NCBI RefSeq assembly: GCF_037076465.1 | Contig: NZ_AP028908.1 | Coordinates: 3,348,001 to 3,412,000 of the forward strand | Length of the DNA: 64,000 bases | Reading direction: 5' to 3' | Source of the DNA: Pectobacterium araliae | GTDB lineage: Bacteria > Pseudomonadota > Gammaproteobacteria > Enterobacterales > Enterobacteriaceae | Program-made: the position numbers and the translations under genes | Shown here: in pieces, positions 28,258 to 37,443 of the stretch | Position numbering within the stretch: the first letter of the stretch is position 1 | How the letters are laid out: the number at the start of each line of letters is the position of its first letter | Notes under the pieces: generated by a model | What the model saw: only the letters and a program-made list of their open reading frames with translations | Databases searched by the model: none | Told to the model about the DNA's origin: nothing

Positions 28258-28304
28258 ACATTTCATGCCCCAACAATCATGTAAATTATCGGGATATGAA
28301 ATGT
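28258..28304. repeat. Inverted repeat upstream of the DUF4123-rhs operon
   Basis: ACATTTCAT (28258-28266) pairs with ATGAAATGT (28296-28304), with CCC/GGG extending the stem. T follows only on the plus strand. It lies between the ankyrin gene and the first DUF4123 gene and may end or separate these minus-strand transcripts. Confidence 0.4.
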
Positions 28305-28355
28305 AATTTTTTTATGAAAAGAAATGAATAATAAAAACCACGAATCAAAAATAAA

Positions 28356-29135
28356 TTACAGCGGTAATCCTTTTTCCCAGCGCCCTCTCACTTCAGCGGG
28401 CGACAGTGGTGGGAATTTAACGCCGCGCTCCAGCAACCGCTGTTTCACCTTCAGCGCCCAAGGGTATTGAGGAGATTTAGGAGACATAATGGATAAGCTG
28501 TCGTGTACACGCCACGCTAGGCTACTGCCGGTTGAAGAATAGGTATCGAAACTTGCGCCCTGTTCAATCAACCAATAAACAATTTCGTATTCATTTACAT
28601 AGGCGGCATAAAGCGCACTATTTCTTTTATTTTGATCTTCTAAATTCAGATCAGCCCCTTTCTCAACGAGTAGCTTAATATCAGCCCATCGTTGCTCATT
28701 AATGGCACTAAATATTGCAGGCTGACCACGACGACCAATTGCATTCGGATCTCCACCGGCATCCAGAATAATGCGAAGCCAGTCTGGATCTTTAGCGCCC
28801 GCCACTGAATTGACTGCGCTGTCGCCAAAGCCGTCTTTATAGTTTGGATCGACACCCAGTTTAAGCGCCAGCGTGATGGCCTTTTTATCCTTCGTCTCAT
28901 AAATCAGCCATAGCAGCGGCGTGATGCCTTCTTTTCCCTGAATATTCAGGTTAACGCCCTGCGACAGCTGATGACGAGCTGCCGTTTCGTCACCTTTTTG
29001 AATACTTTCCAGTACCGCCACCACGGGCAGTTCAAAAAGTTCACTCGCCCGCATACTGCGTCCTCCTGCCTGACAAGCGGTTAATAACCCCAAAATAACG
29101 ACGCCCAACCATTTTATACGTGCCAGCCATTGCAT
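28356..29135 (-). CDS. Ankyrin-repeat lipoprotein, probable immunity to the PAAR-lipase
   Basis: The 259-aa product has a lipoprotein signal (VVILGLLTAC, Cys about residue 21) and therefore an envelope location. It carries four to five ankyrin repeats (GITPLLWLIY, DPNAIGRRGQPAIFSAI, GADLNLEDQNKRNSALYAA). Its ATG overlaps the stop of the PAAR-lipase gene (TAATG), and periplasmic immunity proteins are known for T6SS phospholipases. It is therefore best read as the immunity protein of that lipase. Residue Gly at lipobox +2 does not exclude outer-membrane anchoring. Confidence 0.75.
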   Translation of the reverse strand: MQWLARIKWLGVVILGLLTACQAGGRSMRASELFELPVVAVLESIQKGDETAARHQLSQGVNLNIQGKEGITPLLWLIYETKDKKAITLALKLGVDPNYKDGFGDSAVNSVAGAKDPDWLRIILDAGGDPNAIGRRGQPAIFSAINEQRWADIKLLVEKGADLNLEDQNKRNSALYAAYVNEYEIVYWLIEQGASFDTYSSTGSSLAWRVHDSLSIMSPKSPQYPWALKVKQRLLERGVKFPPLSPAEVRGRWEKGLPL

Positions 29136-30508
29136 TATATTCCCCTGAATGTATTGGTTATCTTCCCGATATCTTCCTTTTTCTGGCTTTCAATGCCCGC
29201 AATCACCTGATCCATACCGTGGCGTGCAATCGGTGAACCGCCAACAGCGGGAAGAGCCATCATATCACCGCTTGCTTTCGGCAGGCCCCCTTCCAGTAAT
29301 TTTGCAACACCGATGACTCCCCCAAGCACTGCACCGGCGGTTCCACCAATCAATGCGCCCGCGCCAGACAATAAACCTGGAATCAAAGCCTTACCGTAGG
29401 TTTGTGCCATGGTCAATATCTCGCCATCGACCGCTTGTGTTTTAATCAATGACGCTGTTTCTGCCAATGTCGCACCACCACCTCGCAAGGCAGTATTCTC
29501 ATGTAATCCTGCGGCATTGAACGTATAGCCGGGAAGTTTTGTCACACTGACCGCAGCAGAGGCTAACCCGCCTCCCAGAGAATGGCCAACAATAACAGGT
29601 GGAGGATTTGGCATCAGATCTTTGACTTGAGTCGCGAGATCCATTGCTTGTTTGTACTGCGCTGATTCAAATCCCATACCCTGAGTGGCGTTAGTCAACC
29701 AATCTTTAACGCCTGTCACCGCATTATTGGTGCCCCGGTAGGTTAACATCGTTTCGCCATTAATTGCTGATTTGAACAGAGCAGAACCAAACCCTGTTTT
29801 CTTATCCATAAAATCATTGTCTGTCAGGCCAGGAAGCTTACTCGTGTCCAGAATATCCAGCCCAACCGGTGCTTTCGGCAATTTATCCAACACACCGCGC
29901 CGAAATTCATCGACCGAATACACATACTGGGCGGCCTCAGCGCGTAGGATGCTGTCGTTATTAAATGCCAGCCGCTTCGCCGCATCGGCTAACCCCGGCA
30001 ACGATGCCGCTTCGGTTGCCAACTTGGCACGCGCCAGATAGCGATCTTTACGCTGTGCAACGGAGAGCAGATCGTCAAGAATGGGTAGCTCAGCGACCGA
30101 AGCCCAGTCCATCAACGTCGGCAATAGCATCGGTGCCAATGCCAGCAGAGGCGCGCGGCTTTTTGCCGATTGCTCAGCGCAGGGTTTCACCGGGGACTGA
30201 TAGGGCGAATCGCCAATGATGACGTTCCCACTACCCGCTGCAACCGAGCCGCCACAGCCGATCGCATCACCGATACGCGCCGCCAGCTTTCCATTGATGA
30301 TGACCGTACCAGAGCCCGCAGATATCGCACGATTGTGCACACCGTGAGGCATATTCGGGCAGGGGCAAGCGTGGAGTAAGACCCCGTCGCTTTTACGGGC
30401 GGCCGGTTTGCCATTGATGATGACATCACCGCTGCCTTCAATAATCGGGGTGGCAGGAAAGCAACCGTGACCCGCACAACTGTCCCCTAAACGTGCAGCA
30501 CCTGGCAT
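29135..30508 (-). CDS. PAAR-lipase T6SS effector
   Basis: The 457-aa protein has an N-terminal PAAR domain (residues 1-100, MPGAARLGDSCAGHG with three repeats of the GSGxVIINGKPAAR type) that tips the VgrG spike. The C-terminal domain is lipase class 3-like, with nucleophile elbow GHSLGGG (Ser310) and an upstream LTYRGTNN oxyanion-type segment. A glycine-rich hydrophobic stretch (about 385-410, LLSGAGALIGGTAGAVLGGVIG) may insert in membranes. The predicted role is hydrolysis of target-cell phospholipids. It follows vgrG on the same strand but is separated from it by about 680 bases of duplicated and degenerate effector sequence. The ankyrin lipoprotein downstream is the likely immunity partner. 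Confidence 0.85.
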   Translation of the reverse strand: MPGAARLGDSCAGHGCFPATPIIEGSGDVIINGKPAARKSDGVLLHACPCPNMPHGVHNRAISAGSGTVIINGKLAARIGDAIGCGGSVAAGSGNVIIGDSPYQSPVKPCAEQSAKSRAPLLALAPMLLPTLMDWASVAELPILDDLLSVAQRKDRYLARAKLATEAASLPGLADAAKRLAFNNDSILRAEAAQYVYSVDEFRRGVLDKLPKAPVGLDILDTSKLPGLTDNDFMDKKTGFGSALFKSAINGETMLTYRGTNNAVTGVKDWLTNATQGMGFESAQYKQAMDLATQVKDLMPNPPPVIVGHSLGGGLASAAVSVTKLPGYTFNAAGLHENTALRGGGATLAETASLIKTQAVDGEILTMAQTYGKALIPGLLSGAGALIGGTAGAVLGGVIGVAKLLEGGLPKASGDMMALPAVGGSPIARHGMDQVIAGIESQKKEDIGKITNTFRGI

Positions 30509-30517
30509 AGTTCCTCC

Positions 30518-30634
30518 TTAACGTCTGTCCGGCGCATCCGGCAGCGTGGGCTTCGTGGGATCTTCTGGCGTAACCGATACCGGTGCCGTCCCCACGCCAG
30601 CCGCTCCGCCATCGTTGATTTTCACAATCGTCTA
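30518..30634 (-). pseudogene. Duplicated 3' end of vgrG
   Basis: The last 38 codons of vgrG ([20 protein letters not shown] to the stop) are repeated here, with a single base difference from 31187-31303. No VgrG sequence precedes them. Together with the repeated PAAR start this shows that a vgrG-tail/PAAR-start segment was duplicated when the lipase module arrived. Confidence 0.9.
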
Positions 30635-30669
30635 AGTAGATAATAAACTAGCATTTTTCATTCATTACC

Positions 30670-31017
30670 TTACTTATCAGGCCCGATACCCACACCAATT
30701 GGCCTAACTGAACTGGAATGAACCCATCCCATCACAGGTTCACCATTTTTCTTTAAATACATCATAGAAAAGAACCCCGCGTATTTTGCATAAACATCAA
30801 TCTTATCCCCACCGATCAGGAAAGTATTTTTCAACTTGCAGTTCTCATTTGGTGCACTGTATAAATAGGTCCTCTCAATGACGATATACCCAGAATCAGA
30901 GGTTTTGAATAAATCCTGTTCAACTTCCGCAGAAGAATTAATTTCCCCACACGCAGCAAAAACCTCCTCTGAAAAAAGAGAAAAAACAAAAAATAAAAAG
31001 TAAAAAATCTTACTCAT
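30670..31017 (-). CDS. Secreted SH3-like protein, probable orphan immunity gene
   Basis: The 115-aa protein has a clear signal peptide (MSKIFYFLFFVFSLFSEEVFA). The mature part resembles a bacterial SH3-like module (YIVIERTYLYSAP, GDKIDVYAKYAGFFSMMYL, GWVHSSSVRPI). Its ATG lies inside the 3' end of a degenerate PAAR-glucosaminidase reading frame (overlap of eight bases), the usual place for an immunity gene. It would protect the periplasm from a peptidoglycan-cleaving effector that the cell has since lost. The function is inferred from context. Confidence 0.65.
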   Translation of the reverse strand: MSKIFYFLFFVFSLFSEEVFAACGEINSSAEVEQDLFKTSDSGYIVIERTYLYSAPNENCKLKNTFLIGGDKIDVYAKYAGFFSMMYLKKNGEPVMGWVHSSSVRPIGVGIGPDK

Positions 31018-31177
31018 ATAATTCCTTCCCTCTTCTTAATTTATTAGCATAATCTGGATCGGTCTCATATCCTGCACGTTGTAGCCCCAAAGCCCATTCA
31101 CATAGGTCGGTATAATAAAAACTCTTGTAGCAGCCGTGACCCGCACAACTGTCCCCTAAACGTGCAGCACCTGGCAT
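31010..31177 (-). pseudogene. Remnant PAAR-glucosaminidase effector
   Basis: A 55-codon frame starts with the same MPGAARLGDSCAGHGC as the PAAR-lipase and jumps at residue 16 to CEWALGLQRAGYETDPDYA, which resembles the C-terminal end of glucosaminidase/FlgJ-type peptidoglycan hydrolases (typically GYATDPxYA). Nearly the whole PAAR and catalytic domains are missing, so this is the scar of an internal deletion in a former effector. A normal ribosome-binding site precedes it, 10 bases after vgrG, and the likely immunity gene follows. Confidence 0.75.
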
Positions 31178-31186
31178 AGTTCCTCC

Positions 31187-33223
31187 TTAACGTCTGTCCG
31201 GCGCATCCGGCAGCGCGGGCTTCGTGGGATCTTCTGGCGTAACCGATACCGGTGCCGTCCCCACGCCAGCCGCTCCGCCATCGTTGATTTTCACAATCGT
31301 CCCGGAAATTGTGACGCCCGCGCTATCAATCTTGATAAAGCCGCCAGGCGCTTTAATGGTTAGAGCCTGCCCCGCTTCCAGCACGATATCTGCGGCTTTC
31401 AGGTAGCTATCCGTATTGACCAGAACACGCTGGTGCGCGCCGATCAGCGTCTCTTCAGAACCGGACATCGTGGTCTGACGGCTCCCTTCTATACGGGTAA
31501 TCTCGCCCCCGCCGATGAACCGCTTGAACGAAGCACCAATTTTCTGAATAAAACTCCGGCCAATTTCCTGATGATGATCCTGACCGATGTTTTCAAAATC
31601 ATCTTTACCTACCGTCCGGTGACGGTGACGCGTGACCCGCTGGAACTGATCCTGATCCACGCTGAGGTGCTGATCACGCCCCACGCTCTGTCGGTGGATG
31701 TTGTTGATAACACCATCCATATCTTTCTGCGCGTGATAATAAATTTGTTCACGCGTCGCCTCATCCTCAAAGCGCAGCTCGTTGAAGCCACTGCCTTTAT
31801 GCGTATCGGTACGAAGCGTGGTACGCGTTTTATGTGCCGGTAAAACGTATGGCGTAGGGTTAGTAGCGTGAAAAGTACGCCCGGTGATAATCGGCTGATC
31901 CGGATCCCCCTCAAGGAAACTGACAATCACTTCATGATTGATACGCGGGATGGCAATCATGCCGTATTGACCGCCTGCCCAGCCCTGACTGACCCGCACC
32001 CAGCACGAACTCTGGTCGTTGCTCGTGCCGTAGCGATCCCACGGAAATTGCAGTTTTACCCGACCATACTGGTCGCAGTAAATCTCTTCCCCTGCCGGAC
32101 CCACCACCGTCGCAATTTGCGGGCCATCCACCATCGGCTTGTAGGGCATGGCCGCGCGCCACGTTGTCGTGCCTTTCACCACTGCAAAGCTGTTGCTCAT
32201 CGTCGTCGGTTCACCGCCGCTTTCTTCTTCCAGCGCCTGCGGCTGCTGCCCGACGTGCGTCACGCTCACCGTCTGCCATACTGCGTTCAGCGCCGCATTC
32301 GGATGATCCGTCAGCGTGAAGGTGTTGCCCGGCATCAGCCCCGCACAGTTGGATTCCCCTTCGCTCGTCACCGCCCCTGAACGCAGTGCATCCAGCCGGT
32401 ATCCGCTGAACGCCTTGCCGCTCGGATCGTGCTTATAACGCCCCGGATAGTCGTAATGCTGATAACTTTCGCGCTGGTGCGCCAGCTCGCTGCTCATTTT
32501 CTTGTGCGACAACCCGTAAGCCGGCGTCTTGAAGCTGTAGTCTTTCAGCTCGACTTCGGCCGTGCTTACCCGCTCCGCGTAGTGGAAACGCCGGACATAT
32601 TCGCCTTCGCTCAGCCCCTGTGTCGCCAGATTGAAGAACAGCTCCGGGCCTTTACTGAGCGCCCCCGCATCGTCGGCAAACACCACCCGGTGTTTCCCCT
32701 CTTCGTATTCGTGGAAGAAGTACAGCCCTTCTTCCGCTGCTAAACGGGTGATAAACGCTAAATCGCTTTCCCGATACTGCACGCAGTATTCCCGTACCGC
32801 GTGTTCATGGCGCAGCGCAAAGGCATAGTCGGTAATCCCCGCTTCTTCGAGTAACACACCGATAATCGCTTCCGGCTTTTGTGCCTGAAAGATGCGGGCG
32901 TTGGTGCGCAGCCCCAGCCGCCACAGCGCCGGGCGGACGTCTATCTGATAGCGCGTGCGCCGGAATCCGGTATCGCCCTGCGTGAAGCCGCTGACAATCC
33001 CGCTGACCCGGCGCTTCAGTTCGCCTTCATACCAAATCATCAGCTCGCACGGCTGATCCAGCACCGCGCCGAAATCGATATCCGGCAACGCGCTCGCCAG
33101 ACTCAGCGACAGGCTGAAGGGCCGGTTCAGCCCCTCATCCAGTCTGAAATCCACCACCGCAAAGGTGCCTGCTTCTAAGGCACCGACCTTTACGGTGAAC
33201 TGTAATCCTGTACTGTTTGCCAC
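31187..33223 (-). CDS. vgrG: VgrG spike protein (TssI)
   Basis: The 678-aa VgrG contains the gp27-like base ([17 protein letters not shown] to VSVTHVG), the gp5-type OB fold ([50 protein letters not shown]) and a C-terminal beta-helix ([22 protein letters not shown]). It ends with a short tail and no effector extension. I start it at GTG 33223 (VANSTGLQF) with AGGAG six bases upstream; the open frame to 33268 has no such site. It lies downstream of hcp and upstream of the PAAR effector modules, whose PAAR domain would cap its tip. Confidence 0.92.
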   Translation of the reverse strand: MANSTGLQFTVKVGALEAGTFAVVDFRLDEGLNRPFSLSLSLASALPDIDFGAVLDQPCELMIWYEGELKRRVSGIVSGFTQGDTGFRRTRYQIDVRPALWRLGLRTNARIFQAQKPEAIIGVLLEEAGITDYAFALRHEHAVREYCVQYRESDLAFITRLAAEEGLYFFHEYEEGKHRVVFADDAGALSKGPELFFNLATQGLSEGEYVRRFHYAERVSTAEVELKDYSFKTPAYGLSHKKMSSELAHQRESYQHYDYPGRYKHDPSGKAFSGYRLDALRSGAVTSEGESNCAGLMPGNTFTLTDHPNAALNAVWQTVSVTHVGQQPQALEEESGGEPTTMSNSFAVVKGTTTWRAAMPYKPMVDGPQIATVVGPAGEEIYCDQYGRVKLQFPWDRYGTSNDQSSCWVRVSQGWAGGQYGMIAIPRINHEVIVSFLEGDPDQPIITGRTFHATNPTPYVLPAHKTRTTLRTDTHKGSGFNELRFEDEATREQIYYHAQKDMDGVINNIHRQSVGRDQHLSVDQDQFQRVTRHRHRTVGKDDFENIGQDHHQEIGRSFIQKIGASFKRFIGGGEITRIEGSRQTTMSGSEETLIGAHQRVLVNTDSYLKAADIVLEAGQALTIKAPGGFIKIDSAGVTISGTIVKINDGGAAGVGTAPVSVTPEDPTKPALPDAPDRR

Positions 33224-33387
33224 CCGTCCTCTCCTTCTTCCTTCGCCGTTGCCATGGCTACCGCACACCCTGGGTTCTCCCGGAGCGGCACATCACAATC
33301 CTGATTAAAATGAAAACCCGAGCTGTGGTCTGAGTCTGCGCACACCACAGTTCATGTTGATAAAAACATCACGCCAGCAAAAAACAC

Positions 33388-33442
33388 CGCACGGGGAAAA
33401 ATCCCCGGAAAAAAACACAGAAAACCCGGGCAAGCCCGGGTT
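33388..33442 (-). terminator. Double terminator after hcp
   Basis: The first hairpin AACCCGGG-CTTG-CCCGGGTT (33423-33442) and a second GGGG/CCCC hairpin with T-rich tails follow within 60 bases of the hcp stop on the minus strand. They should reduce read-through from the strongly expressed hcp into vgrG. Confidence 0.8.
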
Positions 33443-33451
33443 AGAGAGGAA

Positions 33452-33970
33452 TTACGCCTCGACCGGCGCACGCCAGTCGTCGGAACCAGATGTCCCTGCA
33501 ACGGTGTGCTCCCAGTCGATTTTGCGGTAAGCCAGCGACACTTCAATTAACTGGGTGTAGTCCAGTTTTGACGGATCCTGACAGTGTGGCATCTGGAAGT
33601 CGACGTCCACGATGGTGGCATCGGTCAGGATGGTAGAGAAGAAGTGCTCTTGCTTACCTTCAACAGAAGTGCGGTACCACTTCAGGGTCACGGTCGGCAG
33701 CATTTCGCCAGACGCCAGGGCGTTGTACATCAGCGGAACGGCTTTGTTCAGCGCGACAGTGAATTTGAACGGTTTGTGCACACGCTGACCGGATGGCTGA
33801 CCAGACTGCGGGTCAGTTGGTACGGTGACGATGTGTTTGAATTCCTGTACCAGCATTTCATCTTCGTGGCCCTGCACGTAGATGTTGCCGACGGAATCAG
33901 AGGTGAACGCCCCTGCGGTGATGTTGCCCTGGGTTTTCCCTTCGATGCTGATATAGCATGGAGTTGGCAT
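33452..33970 (-). CDS. hcp: Hcp tube protein (TssD)
   Basis: The 172-aa protein is the Hcp hexamer subunit that forms the T6SS inner tube. It begins MPTPCYISIEGKTQGNITAG and contains the family segments VQGHEDEMLVQEFKHIVTVP and VTLKWYRTSVEGKQEHFFST. The start at 33970 is fixed by AAGGAG upstream and by family length; the open frame to 34081 includes the promoter. A sigma-54 promoter and two upstream repeats precede it, and a double terminator follows. It is separated from the main tss operon by a strong terminator and so is its own transcription unit. Confidence 0.95.
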   Translation of the reverse strand: MPTPCYISIEGKTQGNITAGAFTSDSVGNIYVQGHEDEMLVQEFKHIVTVPTDPQSGQPSGQRVHKPFKFTVALNKAVPLMYNALASGEMLPTVTLKWYRTSVEGKQEHFFSTILTDATIVDVDFQMPHCQDPSKLDYTQLIEVSLAYRKIDWEHTVAGTSGSDDWRAPVEA

Positions 33971-34036
33971 AGTCTTGCTCCTTGTTGTTGAACGGACTGT
34001 GTTGTTAAACGGATTGAATAACTTCACGCTTTGTAT

Positions 34037-34052
34037 AGCAATTCCCATGCCA
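34037..34052 (-). promoter_or_regulatory. Sigma-54 promoter of hcp
   Basis: TGGCATG-GGAA-TTGCT matches the -24/-12 consensus TGGCAYR-N4-TTGCW at every position. Expected transcription start is near 34025, about 55 bases before the hcp ATG. The cluster encodes a sigma-54 activator (vasH). Confidence 0.85.
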
Positions 34053-34113
34053 ATTATTATCCTGTTGTTTTTAATGAACAATTACTTAACTCAAATTTTC
34101 CCTAAGTAAAATT

Positions 34114-34202
34114 TGAGCAAGAAGTTGCGCAGACCTCGCGAATCGTTTGCAAACATTGCGCAAAAAGTGATTTACACCAGAAAGTGAGCAAGAAGTTGCG
34201 CA
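34114..34202 (-). promoter_or_regulatory. Probable activator-binding sites upstream of hcp
   Basis: The 18-base sequence TGAGCAAGAAGTTGCGCA occurs exactly twice, at 34114-34131 and 34185-34202, 71 bases apart (about seven helix turns) and 60-150 bases upstream of the -24 box. A related TTGCGCAAAA lies between them. This is the usual placement of enhancer sites for a sigma-54 activator such as VasH. The rest of 34203-34400 is AT-rich without a gene. Confidence 0.6.
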
Positions 34203-34410
34203 TAATGCGCAGTTATTCTGAAATTTTTCGTTAGTGATGAATTAATGCAACATATAACCAATAAAAACCACGCTTATTAATAGACAATAACTATAATTGG
34301 CGATAAAACGCTCACCTTTTACAAAAATAAGCGTAAGTGGTCACTTACTTTTTTTATAAGAAATAGGAATGGAAAAGTCAGGACATTGCGTAACAAAAAA
34401 GAGTAATAAA

Positions 34411-34448
34411 AAACAAAAAAGCGGGTGTTGCCATCACGCAACACCCGC
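34411..34448 (-). terminator. Terminator of the main T6SS operon
   Basis: GCGGGTGTTG (34421-34430) pairs with CAACACCCGC (34439-34448) and is followed on the minus strand by TTTTTTGTTTTTT. It stands about 130 bases after the Sel1 lipoprotein gene, the last gene of the long tss operon. Confidence 0.88.
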
Positions 34449-34574
34449 CTGTTTACTGCCACGATTTATGCCACTACGATCCAACTTGAACGCAACAATC
34501 TGCCCGTCCTGCTTTAGCGATTTCTCACCCGCGATTGACTCTCAGCGAGTTACCCGGCGAGCCATCACCTCGGA

Positions 34575-35930
34575 TTACTCTGTTTTTCCGGATGACCAGT
34601 GCATCGCCAGTCGCTGTCCGGCCTTGATTTCATCCGGCTGCATCGTCGCTTCCAGATCGTTACGCGCATGAATGGCTTCGGGCATCCCCTCCGTCGCTGC
34701 CATCGCATACCAGGCGTAAGCATGAATACGATTGCGAGAGGCTCCCAGCCCATCCTGGCGCATCATGCCCATACGATATTGCGCCATACGGTTACCGCCA
34801 TTCGCCGCCAGACGGTACTGCTTCATCGCCTCAACATACTCCTCTTTGCCGCCTTGCCCCAGCCGCAGCATCTCGCCATAGGCCAGTTGGGATTCCGTGT
34901 CTCCTGCTGATGCCGCTTTGGCATATTCTTCACGCGCACGCGCGAATTCGCTCGCTTTAAATAACCGATCACCCAGTTCGCGTTGCGCCCGGATATAGCC
35001 CGCAGAAGAAGCCTGAACCAGATACTGTTCGCGCTTTTCATTCGTTGTCTGGCTCTGACTGAGCAAATAATCGGCCTCGCCCGATCCGCCAGATGCGGCA
35101 CGCTCCAGCCAATAACGCGCCTTTTGCTCATCCCAAGGTAAGCGCTTACCTTCGCGGTATGCTTTGCCCAGCCAAAGTTGTGCTTCGGCATCACCTGATG
35201 ACGCGGATTTTTGATACCAGTTCAATGCATTCTCGCCGTCTTCATGTCGCGCCATCCACAGTTGCGCCTGTGCCTGACCCAGCGTCGCCGCGCGGAAATA
35301 CCAGCGTTCGGCCAGATCGCGACGGATCACCACGCCTTTACCCTGCTCATAGCGCTGCGCCAGTTGATATTGTGCATCCCGATTACCGAGTTCAGAGGCC
35401 TTCAGCAACCATGACACGGCCTCTTTTTCACCGCCCGCATGCGTCGCGTGCCACTGAGCGACAATCAACTGCGCGGGGGGATAACCATTTGCCGCTGCGG
35501 ATTCAAATGCGCTCAGGCAGGCTGCCACCAGCTTTCCCTGATGCTGAACCTGACAGTCCATGCCGAGGCGATGCCCCGCTTCGCCATTCCCCAGACGCGA
35601 GGATGTAGTCCACCACTGTCGAGCAAACGGGCTATTCTTTGGCGCACCCAGCCCAGCCTGATACCAATCCCCCACCTGAAGCGAGGCAGCAGCGCGCATT
35701 TCCTGATTACCGAGCATTTCAGACAGTCCAGATGCTTTCTGCATCCACTGCATCGCCTCGGTATACTGAGAACGTTTGGCTAACGTCTTCGCCAGTTGAT
35801 ATTGCGCCTCACCATTTCCCCGGTTCGCTGATGCCACTAGTTCTGCTTCAGGCAGTGACGTGACGGGTGCCTGACATGACGCCAGCCAGCAGGCCGATAA
35901 GACTATCACTAATTTTTTGTATTTCATCAT
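34575..35930 (-). CDS. Sel1-repeat lipoprotein at the end of the T6SS operon
   Basis: The 451-aa protein has a lipoprotein signal (VIVLSACWLASC) and about ten Sel1/TPR-like repeats (GNGEAQYQLAKTLAK, GNRDAQYQLAQRYEQGKG, GDAEAQLWLGKAYREGK). Sel1 repeats are alpha-solenoids for protein binding. The start at 35930 is set by the signal peptide; the open frame to 36032 overlaps vasL. It ends the operon, just before a terminator. Its role is unknown: it may act as an envelope-side scaffold for the secretion machine or as an immunity-type protein. Confidence 0.8.
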   Translation of the reverse strand: MMKYKKLVIVLSACWLASCQAPVTSLPEAELVASANRGNGEAQYQLAKTLAKRSQYTEAMQWMQKASGLSEMLGNQEMRAAASLQVGDWYQAGLGAPKNSPFARQWWTTSSRLGNGEAGHRLGMDCQVQHQGKLVAACLSAFESAAANGYPPAQLIVAQWHATHAGGEKEAVSWLLKASELGNRDAQYQLAQRYEQGKGVVIRRDLAERWYFRAATLGQAQAQLWMARHEDGENALNWYQKSASSGDAEAQLWLGKAYREGKRLPWDEQKARYWLERAASGGSGEADYLLSQSQTTNEKREQYLVQASSAGYIRAQRELGDRLFKASEFARAREEYAKAASAGDTESQLAYGEMLRLGQGGKEEYVEAMKQYRLAANGGNRMAQYRMGMMRQDGLGASRNRIHAYAWYAMAATEGMPEAIHARNDLEATMQPDEIKAGQRLAMHWSSGKTE

Positions 35931-35958
35931 GTGCTCAGCGTTTTTCCCTTCACGATAA

Positions 35959-37395
35959 TCAGCTGGAAGAACTACTCTGCTGCAAACGGTATAAGCGAAT
36001 ATTGAAGGAGCGAAGCTCATCTTCCATAGCACGCAGCTCCGCTGGCGTCAGCGACTGGCTTTTGATTTTACGCGCCTCAAGCTCCCGCAGCCGTATCCCG
36101 AAAGGGACGTCTGATATCAGGTCTTTTTGCATGTCGTAAAGCTTTGATTTCAGGTAGGAGATCGTCACCGTCCGGCGCTGCCGTTCCAGTTCCAACAGCT
36201 GCTGCAAGGTATCGTTGACGCGAGCACGAGCCTGTTCGTAGCCCAGCGTTTTCGGTTCATCACCCTGCTGACGTTCAAGCGCAATCTGCCATTGGCGTTC
36301 CATCTCCTTCACTGCCAGCGAATCGGGATAGAGCTGCTGCATCACGTTTTTCAAACCGTTGCCATATTGATACAGATAAAACGGCGAGGCATTTTTCACC
36401 TGTTCCAGCTGTGCCTGATAGCGGTTGATCAGTTCACCTTCCATGCCCTGCAATTTCTGCTCGCCCAGAACAATGCGCACCCGACGAATGTCATTATGAT
36501 CGGGAGCGGCGGGCAACGCGTAGGCTGGCTGTTGCAGTAACGCCAGCGCATCGGCTTTTTGTTCCTGCCAATACTGCCAGCCTGTAATGGCCGCGACAGG
36601 CAGCGCGCAGGTCAACAGCCCGGAGACAAACCAGAACCACGCTGGCTTCTGCTTTTTATGCGCCTCAATTTTCAATACCGTCGGTTTCATTTGCCCTTTT
36701 TCCCGTCCGATGAGAATGCTGCCCGCAGGCAGAGCAGCCTGGCCCGAGCCTGATGAACCACTGCTTTGCACCGTCGTGCTGGGCTCCATGTCTGAATGAA
36801 AGAACACCATGGGCGGGATCTGCATATCCTGTTTTTTCAGTTCCTGATCGTCCGATACAATGACAATCTCGGTTTCATCAAACAGATGGGTGTAGCCTTC
36901 GACAAAGTGCAGCAGATTCTCGACGCGAGGAATGCGGCTCAAACCTGAGTTGTGCAGCTTTTCGCTCATCAGTTGCAGTGCGCGTTCACAACGGTAAACC
37001 AACCTCTTGTGTTCATGGCTGATGGCGTACTGGCGCACCACTTCACTGATACGGGCGATAAACCAGTCCAGCATCTCGATACGCGCCCGTTCCTGATGAA
37101 CGGGCGGCCAGAAGTTATCCCACTGCGTCACAATCAGGTTTGCTAAAAATTCACAGCTTTCCGTGAATCCCGTCAATCCCGCCAGCCGTGAACGCGCCAG
37201 TGTAAAGTAGATCGCAGTCTGGAGATCCACGCCCTGCTTTTCAAAGATAGTGGTAGCCATATCGTGCACCAGCATCCAATCCACATCGGGGCGAGACGCG
37301 TGACTCAATTTGTTAATTTCCGCCCGAAGTGCGTCAAATTCCGGCAGCATCCGTGGATCCCGGCCCACTTTCAGAGCCTGTTGTGCATCTTGCAT
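35959..37395 (-). CDS. vasL: T6SS protein VasL
   Basis: The 478-aa protein has an N-terminal ImpA-like domain (DPRMLPEFDALRAEINKLSH, LANLIVTQWDNFWPPVHQERARIEMLDWF) shared with TssA. A single membrane segment follows around residues 255-275 (WFWFVSGLLTCALPVAAITGWQYW), then a VasL-type coiled C-terminal domain. Proteins of this TssA-like group sit at the sheath end or baseplate and help sheath assembly or anchoring. It directly follows tssM, as vasL follows vasK in Vibrio cholerae. Confidence 0.85.
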   Translation of the reverse strand: MQDAQQALKVGRDPRMLPEFDALRAEINKLSHASRPDVDWMLVHDMATTIFEKQGVDLQTAIYFTLARSRLAGLTGFTESCEFLANLIVTQWDNFWPPVHQERARIEMLDWFIARISEVVRQYAISHEHKRLVYRCERALQLMSEKLHNSGLSRIPRVENLLHFVEGYTHLFDETEIVIVSDDQELKKQDMQIPPMVFFHSDMEPSTTVQSSGSSGSGQAALPAGSILIGREKGQMKPTVLKIEAHKKQKPAWFWFVSGLLTCALPVAAITGWQYWQEQKADALALLQQPAYALPAAPDHNDIRRVRIVLGEQKLQGMEGELINRYQAQLEQVKNASPFYLYQYGNGLKNVMQQLYPDSLAVKEMERQWQIALERQQGDEPKTLGYEQARARVNDTLQQLLELERQRRTVTISYLKSKLYDMQKDLISDVPFGIRLRELEARKIKSQSLTPAELRAMEDELRSFNIRLYRLQQSSSSS

Positions 37396-37443
37396 ATCAC
37401 ATCATCCAGCAATAGGGAGCCTGAGCAGGCTCCCGAGAGTTAA

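Noticed and set aside
34114..34202. The two 18-base repeats upstream of hcp as sigma-54 promoters themselves
   Set aside because: Read on the minus strand they contain TTGC at the right place but lack the essential GG of the -24 element; the perfect box at 34037 is the promoter.
34369..34671. Plus-strand 100-codon frame between hcp and the Sel1 gene
   Set aside because: It runs through the terminator hairpin and the 3' end of the Sel1 gene and has no family features.
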